Assembly: GCF_014174375.1 (NCBI RefSeq)
Contig: NZ_JABEQE010000014.1
Span: 1 to 64,000, forward strand
DNA length: 64,000 nucleotides
Direction: 5' to 3'
Origin: Gluconacetobacter asukensis
GTDB lineage: Bacteria; Pseudomonadota; Alphaproteobacteria; Acetobacterales; Acetobacteraceae
Program-made: the position numbers and the translations under genes
Notes under the pieces: generated by a model
Told to the model about the DNA's origin: nothing
Seen by the model: the letters and a program-made list of their open reading frames with translations, nothing else
The model's database searches: none
In this document: positions 44,372 through 53,117 of the stretch, one piece after another
Numbering within the stretch: position 1 is the first letter of the stretch
Layout: the number at the start of each line of letters is the position of its first letter

Positions 44372-46273
44372 TCAGTCCTGTGGCGGATGGTCGACGCCGT
44401 CGCCCACGACCGTTGCCGGCAGGACGGGCAGGATGACCGACGAACGGTGCGTTGCGTCATGCCAGATGGTCTGGTTGGCGATCACCGCCGTGCGCGCCGT
44501 GGCGAGCGGCTCCCCTGTATTGGGGTTGGGCGCGAACTGCGGATAGTCGCTGGAGGAAATTTCCAGCCTTATCCGGTGGCCCGGCTTGAACAGGTTGGAG
44601 GTCGGCCAGACCTTGATGTGATATTCATAGACCTTGCCGGGAACGATCGGGGTTGGATGACTGAGCGAATCCCGGTAGGCGGCGCGGATGATGCCGTTGT
44701 TCAGGTTGATCGCCCGGCCGTCGGGCAGGACATCGATCAGCTTGGCCGTGAAGTCGGTATCTTTCGCGTCCGTCGCCGCGAACAGGTCGACCGTGATCGG
44801 GCCGGTGACATCGAGCGCCTCCTTCAAGGGGGCGCTGGTATAGACCAGGATGTCGGGACGCTGCTCGATGGCCGACTGGTCGAACTGTCCCTGCGGCCCC
44901 GACGTCCAGGAGCAGCAGGAATGACCGCCCAGGCTGGGAACCGGGTTGGCGGGATTGTAGATGAAGTGATCGGACGGGGAGCCGGCGGGTTTGTCCAGTG
45001 TCAGGCTGCCGTCGCCCATCGAGGAATTCGCCCGTCCCTCGCTGCCCAGATACCAGGTGCGGTATTGCGTGCCCGCGACGGGGAAGGACGTTGCCGTGTG
45101 CCACCGGTTTTCGCCCATCGTGAAGTAATCGACGCGCGGACCGTCGGTGTAGCCGTTATCCTTGCCTTTCAGCACATGGTCGAGGAAGCGGACGGTCAGT
45201 TCGTTGACGGGGCTGTTCGCGACGGGCCCGATATCCTTCAGCATGGGGCTGACAACCGCGTCGGGGCGTCCCCAGCCGATATGTTCCCACGGGCCGAGCA
45301 CGAGCCGCTGGTTGGCGCGCGCCTGCGCGCTGCCGCCCGACACTCTCATGCCGTTGAAATTGTTGATGGCACCGGTCAGGAACGAATCATACCAGCCGTC
45401 GAAGGCCAGGACGGGTACCTTGACGCGGTCGTAATGGGTGCGGATCTGAAACGCCTCCCAGAAACTGTCGCGTGTCGGGTGGGCGACCGTATCGTAGAAA
45501 TAGGGGGCGACCTCGGGCTTTTCCGGATGAAGCGGCGGGAAGGCACCGTAGGGCGTGAAGGACAGCCAGGTGGACGGGTTCTTGCCATCGGCGAAGAGCG
45601 CCTTCGACAGGTCCTTGTCGCCGCGATTGGCGGCGGCGGAGGAGGCGATGGTCTCCATCATCCAGGGCGTGATGAAGGCCAGGCGGAAGGCGCCGTCCTC
45701 GTAGCTCCAGCCATCGTAGTAATCGTCGCCCGTGTTGGAGGGGATGATGGCCTTCAGTGCCGGCGGCGTCGCGGTGGCGGCCAGCCACTGGGTCGCGCCG
45801 ACATAGGAAGAACCGTACATCGCGACCTGCCCGTCCGCGCCCGGCAGCGCGGCGGCCCATTGCACGGTGTCGTACCCGTCGTCGCGATCATAGCGATATT
45901 CATAGAACGTACCGCCGGATTTTCCCTGTCCCCTGATGTCCTGGACAACGACGATGTAGCATTGCGACGCGAACCAGGCGGGTGACTGGAAGCGCGAAGG
46001 CTGCACCTGCGCGGCCTCCTTGCCGTACTGGGTGCGCATCAGCAGGACGGGCACCTTCCCGGTGGTGGCCGGGGTGTAGACATCCGCGCGGAGAATGGTG
46101 CCGTCGCGCATCTTCGCCGGAACATTCGATGTCTTGGTGACGGCGCAGGCTCCGCTCCCCTCACTGGTCGGCCAGGGGCCGGACGCGGCCAGGGAGGGGG
46201 TGACGAGGGAGGGGGTGGCGAGGGCGGTCGAGGCCATCATGGCGGCGAGGCCCAGGAAGGAAAATCGAGACAT
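44372..46273 (-). CDS. CocE/NonD-family hydrolase (X-Pro dipeptidyl-peptidase-like)
   Basis: A 633-residue alpha/beta hydrolase with a signal peptide (FLGLAAMMASTALATPSL). The core has MRDGTILRADVYTP, the nucleophile elbow MYGSSYVGATQW, FDGWYDSFLTGA (Asp) and LVLGPWEHIGWGRP (His); the C-terminal jelly roll starts after about residue 380. The family includes X-prolyl dipeptidases, cocaine esterase and glutaryl-acylases, so it cleaves an ester or amide in the periplasm or outside. It follows a TonB receptor gene by 26 bases, presumably processing what that receptor imports. ATG 46273 gives the signal. Confidence 0.87.
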   Translation of the reverse strand: MSRFSFLGLAAMMASTALATPSLVTPSLAASGPWPTSEGSGACAVTKTSNVPAKMRDGTILRADVYTPATTGKVPVLLMRTQYGKEAAQVQPSRFQSPAWFASQCYIVVVQDIRGQGKSGGTFYEYRYDRDDGYDTVQWAAALPGADGQVAMYGSSYVGATQWLAATATPPALKAIIPSNTGDDYYDGWSYEDGAFRLAFITPWMMETIASSAAANRGDKDLSKALFADGKNPSTWLSFTPYGAFPPLHPEKPEVAPYFYDTVAHPTRDSFWEAFQIRTHYDRVKVPVLAFDGWYDSFLTGAINNFNGMRVSGGSAQARANQRLVLGPWEHIGWGRPDAVVSPMLKDIGPVANSPVNELTVRFLDHVLKGKDNGYTDGPRVDYFTMGENRWHTATSFPVAGTQYRTWYLGSEGRANSSMGDGSLTLDKPAGSPSDHFIYNPANPVPSLGGHSCCSWTSGPQGQFDQSAIEQRPDILVYTSAPLKEALDVTGPITVDLFAATDAKDTDFTAKLIDVLPDGRAINLNNGIIRAAYRDSLSHPTPIVPGKVYEYHIKVWPTSNLFKPGHRIRLEISSSDYPQFAPNPNTGEPLATARTAVIANQTIWHDATHRSSVILPVLPATVVGDGVDHPPQD

Positions 46274-46299
46274 GGTGCGTCTTGAACCCTTGAATGAAA

Positions 46300-48732
46300 T
46301 CAGAAGCCGGTGCTGAGCGATGCGATGGCGGCCACGCCGCCGGCGCTGAGATAAAGCGGCGAGGAGCCGGCGATGGTGGTGCCGCGAATGCCCTGCGTGG
46401 GTTGCGCGTTGGTGGAGATGCTCTGGAACCCGGACAGGTAGTTCTTGGCTCCGATATTGACGACGTTGAGCTGGAATTGCGGATGCTCGGCAAACCACAG
46501 TTTGCGCATACGATAGCCGAGCGTGATGTTGGCGGTCTCGTAGCCGGGAATCTTCTCGTCGTTCATGATCGTGGAGTATTGGGAACTGACGTAATTGAAC
46601 GCAAAGTTTCCGAAGACCGAACCATCGTCATACGAAATCCCGACGGCGGCCGAGAATTCGGGGCTCTGCACGGCGCGCTTGCCGCGCGTGGGCAGCAGGT
46701 CGTTGCCCTTTATGATATTGTTATCCGTCGTCGCGTGCAGATACTGGGCGGAGACATAGGGGCTCCAGTGATGCCAGGGGCGCAGGCCGATTTCGCCCTG
46801 TGCGCCGCGCGACGTCTTGCCACCCGCCTCGATCGGCGAGGGGAGGGGAATGCCGTTGATATATTGCGACGAGGTGATCTGGTTGTTGGTGATGTTGTAG
46901 TTGAACAGAGAGAGGGCGACGTTGACCGTCGAATAGTGGCGATAGCCGATTTCCTCGCCGATCGCATATTCACCCTTGAGCGACGATTGCTTCGAGGCCG
47001 GATTGGGGCTGGAGGTGGAGAAGACCTCGCCATAGACCTGAACGGAGGCGGGCGCGCGGTAGGAGGTCGTTCCGTCGATATAGATCTGGTCGTTGGGCGT
47101 GATCTGGTAGCTGGCGGAAACCTGGGGCAGGGGTTGGGAATAGCTGCCACCGACATTGTAGTGGGTGACGCCAGGGATCAGGTTGGTCGCCCAGCGGGTG
47201 ATCATCAGATAGCGCAATCCGGCATCCAGCGTCAGTCGCCCTCCCAGAAGCTTCAGCTCGTCATCGATGAAGATCTCGTTCATCTGATGCTTGAAATTCA
47301 TGTCGAGCGTTCTGTACTCGCGGCCGTCGGGAAGGGTGACCATGTATTTGCTGTATCGGTTGGCGATGCCGCCGTCATAACCGACGGGCGCGTAGTAGAT
47401 GGGCTCTTCCAGGGCGATATAGCTGTAGATATATCCGGCGCGGAAGGTATTGGTTCCGGCTTTCCACGTCAGGGCCGCGTTGAGGAACCCCGTCTTCTGC
47501 GGAACGGGGTTGATGCTGGAGGCGGTCATGACGCCATTGGTCTGGTAGGGCAGGTTCAGGTCGGGAATGGCCTGGTTCCCGAAATACGAGCCCTGGTTCT
47601 TTATATTTACACCTCCGAAATAGAACTCGGAATAGTTCATGTAGGCAGGTGTGATGTCCAGCGTCGTGGAGCGGCTCAGCTTCAGCTTGATCGGGGCGAT
47701 CAGCACGGTCGACCGGCGCTGGTACTGCTGCAGGCCGATCCAGTTCGTATTCCCCGGGAAATATTCCTTCGTATAGTTGAAGGATGTCCCATATTGTTCC
47801 CACTGCGTCAGCGTCACGGGGCGGTAATTCCCCTGCTGCCAGTTGTCGTAGGAAAAGGTCAGGCCCGCACTGCTGCCTTCGCCCCAGTTCTTGATAAGTT
47901 TCGAATCGACATGATATTTCTTGAAGACGCCCGATCCGCGCCACTGGTCGTTGGTGGTGGAGGAGAAGGAGGCGAACGCCTTGACCCCGCTATGGCCGAT
48001 CTCACCCGTGTCGTAGCGGATATATTCCCGCTGCAGGGATTTCGAGCCGAAGCTGAAATCGACCATGCCGCCCCGGTGATCCTGCGGGCCGCGCAGGGCG
48101 ACGGTCACCAGGCCGCCGACATCGTTATAGACCGGCGCGCCGATATCGGGCGCGCCCTGGGCGACCGTGACGGACTGGATGTTGTCGGTATCCACCATCG
48201 CCTGTGTATAGGGCGTGTAGTTGATGCTGTCGTTCAGCGGAATCCCTTCATAGACGAAGCCGATTTCCGCCTGCTGCAGGCCCCGGATCGACATGGCGGT
48301 GTTCGATTGGCCCAGCGGGTCGGTGCTGGCGGAAATGACGCCCGGCAACGCGGAAATCATGGCGATCGCGTTGCCGGTCGGCGCCTGCTTGGCGATGAAA
48401 TCGCGCGTCACCGTGCTCTGCGAGCGTGCCAGGGTCTGCCGCGCCATCAGGCCGCCGCCGGGCGTGGTGTTGGTCACGCCGTTGGCCGTGCGCATGCCGC
48501 CGATGACCGAGACGTCTTCGCCCCTGGCGGCCTGGATACCGGCGGGCGGCTTATGCGCGGCCGCCGGGGTTGTTGCCTTCGCCGGCGCGGCGGTGGCCGG
48601 CGTGGCGTGCCGTGAAACGGGATGAGGGGGTGCGTGCCTGGAATCGTACGGCACGCGGGCCTGCGCCGTGACGGAAATCAGGGTGGTCGAGACAAGGAGC
48701 AGGGCAAGGAGGGGGCTGGGCGAGCAGGACAA
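46300..48732 (-). CDS. TonB-dependent receptor (TTG start)
   Basis: An 810-residue outer-membrane receptor. No ATG precedes the signal peptide; TTG at 48732 lies seven bases after GAGGA and yields MSCSPSPLLALLLVSTTL, ending in TAQA. After a His/Ala/Pro-rich stretch come a TonB-box-like DVSVIGGM, the shared NTTPGGGLM signature, a plug (SALPGVISASTDPL, GFVYEGIPLNDS) and a barrel ending in Phe (LSTGF). It is the closest paralogue in this window of the receptor at 60734-63199. It diverges from a LysR gene and is followed by a CocE-type hydrolase, making a regulated uptake-and-cleavage unit. Confidence 0.88.
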   Translation of the reverse strand: MSCSPSPLLALLLVSTTLISVTAQARVPYDSRHAPPHPVSRHATPATAAPAKATTPAAAHKPPAGIQAARGEDVSVIGGMRTANGVTNTTPGGGLMARQTLARSQSTVTRDFIAKQAPTGNAIAMISALPGVISASTDPLGQSNTAMSIRGLQQAEIGFVYEGIPLNDSINYTPYTQAMVDTDNIQSVTVAQGAPDIGAPVYNDVGGLVTVALRGPQDHRGGMVDFSFGSKSLQREYIRYDTGEIGHSGVKAFASFSSTTNDQWRGSGVFKKYHVDSKLIKNWGEGSSAGLTFSYDNWQQGNYRPVTLTQWEQYGTSFNYTKEYFPGNTNWIGLQQYQRRSTVLIAPIKLKLSRSTTLDITPAYMNYSEFYFGGVNIKNQGSYFGNQAIPDLNLPYQTNGVMTASSINPVPQKTGFLNAALTWKAGTNTFRAGYIYSYIALEEPIYYAPVGYDGGIANRYSKYMVTLPDGREYRTLDMNFKHQMNEIFIDDELKLLGGRLTLDAGLRYLMITRWATNLIPGVTHYNVGGSYSQPLPQVSASYQITPNDQIYIDGTTSYRAPASVQVYGEVFSTSSPNPASKQSSLKGEYAIGEEIGYRHYSTVNVALSLFNYNITNNQITSSQYINGIPLPSPIEAGGKTSRGAQGEIGLRPWHHWSPYVSAQYLHATTDNNIIKGNDLLPTRGKRAVQSPEFSAAVGISYDDGSVFGNFAFNYVSSQYSTIMNDEKIPGYETANITLGYRMRKLWFAEHPQFQLNVVNIGAKNYLSGFQSISTNAQPTQGIRGTTIAGSSPLYLSAGGVAAIASLSTGF

Positions 48733-48840
48733 GGGAAGGTCCTCAGATTGGGCGGGTAGCCGGGAATTTTTCCTTCGCACACTGTTTTGGTTTCGAAAGG
48801 GATCGTCAAATAACGAGTTTTCTGCTTTATTATAAATCTT
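48733..48840. promoter_or_regulatory. Divergent promoter region between TonB receptor and LysR gene
   Basis: A 108-base gap with an 8-base palindrome TTTCGAAA at 48791-48798 and an AT-rich block just before the LysR ATG (TATTAT at 48828-48833). LysR regulators usually bind such a divergent gap. The LysR gene has no visible ribosome binding site, and TATTAT would place transcription start at or near its ATG, so the mRNA may be leaderless. Confidence 0.45.
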
Positions 48841-49749
48841 ATGAATATCTCGCGGATAGACCTGAATCTGGCCCAGGTGTTCCTCGCCCTGTGGCATGAA
48901 CGCAGTGTCAGTCGCGCGGCGGAGCGGCTGGCCCTGACCCAGCCGGCTGTCAGCGCGTCCCTGCGGCGCCTGCGCGCCCTGTGCGGTGACGAGCTGTTCG
49001 TCAGGACGCGCTACGGCATGCAGCCGACGTCCCGGGCGACGACGATGGCCTCGATCCTGGAGGAATGCGTCGATACGTTGCGCGGCGCCCTGGGGCAGCG
49101 GGGTGAGTTCAATCCGGCGTTTTCGTCGCGCAGCTTCGTGGTCGGCTGCGATGGCGGTCTGGATTATGCGCTTGGACCGCACCTGATGGCGAAAATCAGG
49201 GAGGTGGCGCCAAACGTGACGCTGACGGCCCGGGCCGTTCCGGCCGATACGATGAACCTGACGCTGGACCGCCGGGAAATCGACCTTGCCGTCACGATCT
49301 ATCCGTTGACGCGCCCTGATTGCGTCACGCTGTCCCTGGCATCGTACCGCATGGTGTGCGTGGGGGACCCGGAATTCGTCAATCTGCCCGAGACCCTGCG
49401 GCTCGAGGAACTCTGCGTGTGGGATCAGATCCTGATCGAAGGCGCGCGGCAGCATAGCGTGTTCGACCACGCCCTGCGCAATCTGGGATTCAGCCGGACC
49501 ATCCGTACGGTGGTGCCGTCTTTCGGACATCTTCCGTTGTTTCTGCGAAAGGCGCGGACGGTGGCCGTGGTGCCCGAATATATAGCCCATGCGTTCCGCG
49601 AGATGACCGGGCTGTGTGTTGCCGGCCTGCCCGATATCGTGGGGCCGCGCGAGATCCGTCTGCTGTCCCCCGTCGCGAACAGGAACGATGCCGGGCTGTG
49701 CTGGCTTCAGGGCCTGGTTCTGGACGCGCGCCATGTCTGGTCCGTCTGA
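48841..49749 (+). CDS. LysR-family transcriptional regulator
   Basis: A 302-residue regulator. The winged helix at the N-terminus (MNISRIDLNLAQVFLALWHE, SVSRAAERLALTQPAVSASL) and the helix GDELFVRTRYGMQPTS resemble the NodD/PcpR branch of LysR proteins. The effector domain fills the rest. It is transcribed away from the TonB receptor/CocE hydrolase genes and very probably regulates them, responding to a ligand in that pathway; the ligand is unknown. Length normal. The ATG is only eight bases from a -10-like TATTAT. Confidence 0.9.
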   Translation: MNISRIDLNLAQVFLALWHERSVSRAAERLALTQPAVSASLRRLRALCGDELFVRTRYGMQPTSRATTMASILEECVDTLRGALGQRGEFNPAFSSRSFVVGCDGGLDYALGPHLMAKIREVAPNVTLTARAVPADTMNLTLDRREIDLAVTIYPLTRPDCVTLSLASYRMVCVGDPEFVNLPETLRLEELCVWDQILIEGARQHSVFDHALRNLGFSRTIRTVVPSFGHLPLFLRKARTVAVVPEYIAHAFREMTGLCVAGLPDIVGPREIRLLSPVANRNDAGLCWLQGLVLDARHVWSV

Positions 49750-49863
49750 AACGAAAAACCGGGCGGAACGTTCGAAACGACATGATGACGGGTTGCTGGT
49801 CGCGGACGAAGGGGGGCGGTTTTCGCACGTGACGGGGGCATTGCGACCTGCAAGGATCGGGAA

Positions 49864-51279
49864 ATGACCGCCTATCCCGCCGATTTCCCGACCCTGAGCC
49901 GGGCCGCCGCTCTTTCCACCCGGCGCGAACGCCATGCCGGCGGCCGCGCCCTGCGGCATAGCCTGCCGCGCGGCGCCCATGCCGACTGGACGCCGCCGCC
50001 CGGCCGCGCCGACCCGGTCGCGATCCTGGAACGGCAGGGGGCGGACCGGATCGCCGGCCTGCTGCCCATCCGCCATCAGCGCATGGCGGCCTCGCCCTTC
50101 GCCTTCCTGCGCGGCGCGGCGGCGGTGATGGCGGCGGACCTGGCGCAGACGGTCTGGACCGGCCCGCGCGTGCAGGGCTGCGGCGACTGCCACCTGGCCA
50201 ATTTCGGCGCCTATGCCTCGCCCGAGGGCGCCCCTGTCTTCGACATCAACGATTTCGACGAAACCCTGCCCGCCCCCTTCGAATGGGACATCAAGCGCCT
50301 GGGGGCATCCCTGGTGCTGGCGGGGCAGGAGACCGGCCTGTCGGACAAGGCGGCGCGCGCGCTGGCCGTTCTGGCGGCACAGGCCTACGCCACCGAGATG
50401 GCGCGCCTGGCCCCGCTGACGCCGCTGGAGATCTGGACCAACCGGATCGACCTCGCCGCCGCGATTGACGCGTTCGACGACAAACGGGCGCGGCGGCGCG
50501 CGGGGATGCTGCTGGCCGAACGGATGGACAGCGCGCGCCGCCATTTCGGGCTGGTGGCCGACAATGGCGGCACGCCGTCACTGCGCGAAAAGCCGCCGCT
50601 GGTGATGCGCCTGCCCGAGCATGACGAGATCGTGCGTGGCGCCTTCGCCCGCTATGTCGCCACCCAGCCGCCCGAGCGCGCCATCCTGCTGGCGCAGTAC
50701 CGCCTGCGCGACGTGATCTTCAAGGTCGTGGGGGTGGGCAGCGTCGGCACGTTCTGCGCCATCGGCCTGTTCACCACCGCCGATGGCGACAGCCTGCTGC
50801 TGCAGATCAAGGAGGCACAGGATTCCGTGCTCGCGCCCTTCGCCGGGGTTTCGGCCTTCCGCAACCAGGGGCAGCGGGTGGTGGCCGGCCAGCGCATGAT
50901 GCAGGCGGCGTCGGATGTCTTCCTGGGCTGGACCCACACGCAGGACGAGGCCGAGGATGCGCATTACGATCTCTCGGGCGCCGGCCGGCAATTCTATGTC
51001 CGCCGCCTCAAGGATTCCCGCCTGGCCGCCATCGGCACCGAAGTCGCGCAGGACGGGCTGGCCGATTACGCGCCACTCTGCGGCCGCACGCTGGCCCGCG
51101 CCCACGCCCGCACCGGCGATGTGGTGGCGCTGTCGGCCTATCTGGGCCGGGGCCGCGCCTTTGCCGATGCGATCGGCGGCTTCTCGCTGCTCTATGCCGC
51201 ACAGACCCACCGCGACTGGGCGGCGTTCCGGGCAGCGATCGCCGCCGGGCGCCTGCCGGCGGGGAATGGAGGGGTCTGA
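49864..51279 (+). CDS. DUF2252-family protein
   Basis: A 471-residue protein of the DUF2252 family (PF10009), which looks like a divergent protein-kinase-like or phosphotransferase fold. Family blocks: MAASPFAFLRGAAAVMAADL, the CGDCHLANFGAYASPEG motif, FDINDFDETLPAPFEWDIKRL and VVGVGSVGTFCAIGL. The HxxNFG and DxND pattern is like the catalytic and metal sites of aminoglycoside phosphotransferase-like kinases. The substrate is unknown. ATG 49864 follows AAGGA. It ends three bases before a SulP transporter gene, so the two are cotranscribed. Confidence 0.88.
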   Translation: MTAYPADFPTLSRAAALSTRRERHAGGRALRHSLPRGAHADWTPPPGRADPVAILERQGADRIAGLLPIRHQRMAASPFAFLRGAAAVMAADLAQTVWTGPRVQGCGDCHLANFGAYASPEGAPVFDINDFDETLPAPFEWDIKRLGASLVLAGQETGLSDKAARALAVLAAQAYATEMARLAPLTPLEIWTNRIDLAAAIDAFDDKRARRRAGMLLAERMDSARRHFGLVADNGGTPSLREKPPLVMRLPEHDEIVRGAFARYVATQPPERAILLAQYRLRDVIFKVVGVGSVGTFCAIGLFTTADGDSLLLQIKEAQDSVLAPFAGVSAFRNQGQRVVAGQRMMQAASDVFLGWTHTQDEAEDAHYDLSGAGRQFYVRRLKDSRLAAIGTEVAQDGLADYAPLCGRTLARAHARTGDVVALSAYLGRGRAFADAIGGFSLLYAAQTHRDWAAFRAAIAAGRLPAGNGGV

Positions 51280-51282
51280 ATC

Positions 51283-53022
51283 ATGACGGCCGGAACCGGG
51301 CCGCAAGACGGGGCCGCGCCGCCTGGGGGCCTGCTGGCACGCCTGCGGGCGCAGGGGCCCAGGGCGGCGGCGGCCCTGCGCGCGCCTGGCGGGTGGCACG
51401 ACGCGCTGGCCGGGCTGACGCTGGCCTCGATGAACATCCCGCAGGTCCTGGGCTATGCCGCCATTGCCGGCATGCCGGCGGTCACGGGCCTGTATACGGT
51501 GCTGCTGCCGCTGGTGGCCTTCGCCCTGCTGGGGTCGTCGCGGCATCTGGTGGTGGCGGCCGATTCCGCCACCGCCGCCATCATCGCCAGCGGGCTGGCG
51601 GGCATGGCGGCGGCGGGCAGCCCGCGCTACGTGGCGCTGGTCGGCGCGGTGGCGTGGCTGGTGGCGTCGTTCCTGCTGGGCGCGCGGCTGTTCCGGCTGG
51701 GCTTCCTGGCCGATTTCTTCTCGCGCACCGTGCTGGTCGGCTTCCTCACCGGGGTCGGGGTGCAGGTCTGCATCGCCATGTCGCGCGACATGCTGGGCGT
51801 GACGGCCCCGGCGCATAATCCGCTGGCGCAGCTGCTGCAGGTCGCGCGCGGGCTGCCGGGGGCCAGCTTCCTGTGCGCCGGGCTGTCGCTGCTGGTGGTG
51901 GCGCTGATCCTGGCGGGCGGCCGCCTGCTGCCGCGCGCGCCGATGGCGCTGGTCGCGGTGGTGGGCGCCATCGTGGCCAGCCGGGCGCTGGACCTGGCGG
52001 GGCACGGGGTAGCGGTCATCGGCCCGATCGCCGGCGGCCTGCCGTCGCTGCGCCCGCCGAACGTGACGTGGAACCAGATGCTGGCCCTGCTGCCGGTCGC
52101 AGGCTCCTGCGTGGTGGTGATCATCGCGCAGAGCGCCGCCACCTCGCGCGCCTTCGCCCTGCGCTGCCACGAAGAGGTGGACGAGAACGCCGACATACTG
52201 GGCCTGTCCGCGGCCAACGCCGCCGCCGCGCTGACCGGGGCCTTCGTGGTCAATGGCAGCCCCACCCAGACGGCGATGGCGCTGCGGGCGGGCGCGCGCA
52301 GCCAGCGGGCGCAGCTTGTCTTCGCGCTGGCCACGCTGGTCGTGCTGCTGGTGCTGACCGGCCCGTTGCGCGACCTGCCGCGCTGCGTGCTGTCCGCCAT
52401 CGTCTTCGCCGTCGCCGCGGGCATGATCGACTGGCGCGGCCTGCTGGCCATCCGCCGCGAGAGCCCCGGCGAATTCCAGCTGGCCCTGGCCACCGCCGCG
52501 GCCGTGGTGGGGGTGGGGGTGGAACAGGGCATCTTCCTGGCGATCGCGCTGTCGCTGTTCCGCCATGTCCGCCACAGCTACCGCCCGCACAGCATGGTAC
52601 TGCTGGTGGATGACGCCACCGGCATGCTGGAGCCGGTACCGGTCGGCCGGGGCATGCAGACCGAGCCCGGACTGATCATCTATCGTTTCGGCGCCGACCT
52701 CTTCTATGCCAACTGCTCCCGTTTCGCGGACGATGCGCGGTTGCTGGCCGACAGTGCGCCGGCCCGGCTGCGCTGCCTGATCGTCGATGCCAGCGCGATC
52801 ACCGACCTCGATTTCTCGGCCGCCGGCACGCTGCGCGACCTGCTGGCGGAGCTGCGCGGGCGAGGCGTGCGCGTGCTGTTCGGCCGCGTTTCGCCCTATC
52901 TGCGCGCCGACATGGACCGGCACCGGATCACGGCGGTCGCCGGAGCGGACGCCTATTTCACCGCCCTGCATCCCGCGATCCGCGCCGGCCGCGCCATCGT
53001 CCAGGCGGCCGGGGAGATTTGA
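51283..53022 (+). CDS. SulP-family anion transporter with STAS domain
   Basis: A 579-residue transporter. The SulP membrane domain begins DALAGLTLASMNIPQVLGYA with further helices to about residue 440; the STAS domain at 455-575 has RFGADLFYANCSRFADDARLL and LIVDASAITDLDFSAAGTL, with the conserved serine replaced by aspartate and alanine neighbours. SulP members carry sulfate, bicarbonate or other anions; which one cannot be told here. It is coupled to a DUF2252 gene with only three bases between. ATG 51283 follows GGAGGGG. Confidence 0.9.
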   Translation: MTAGTGPQDGAAPPGGLLARLRAQGPRAAAALRAPGGWHDALAGLTLASMNIPQVLGYAAIAGMPAVTGLYTVLLPLVAFALLGSSRHLVVAADSATAAIIASGLAGMAAAGSPRYVALVGAVAWLVASFLLGARLFRLGFLADFFSRTVLVGFLTGVGVQVCIAMSRDMLGVTAPAHNPLAQLLQVARGLPGASFLCAGLSLLVVALILAGGRLLPRAPMALVAVVGAIVASRALDLAGHGVAVIGPIAGGLPSLRPPNVTWNQMLALLPVAGSCVVVIIAQSAATSRAFALRCHEEVDENADILGLSAANAAAALTGAFVVNGSPTQTAMALRAGARSQRAQLVFALATLVVLLVLTGPLRDLPRCVLSAIVFAVAAGMIDWRGLLAIRRESPGEFQLALATAAAVVGVGVEQGIFLAIALSLFRHVRHSYRPHSMVLLVDDATGMLEPVPVGRGMQTEPGLIIYRFGADLFYANCSRFADDARLLADSAPARLRCLIVDASAITDLDFSAAGTLRDLLAELRGRGVRVLFGRVSPYLRADMDRHRITAVAGADAYFTALHPAIRAGRAIVQAAGEI

Positions 53023-53117
53023 TTGTCCTCATGATCGAACATGGCTGTCACCCGGTTCCCGAGGCGGCCAAGGTCGGCTATGAAAGTTAACGGGGGATGT
53101 ACGGGGTTTGATGGCGC

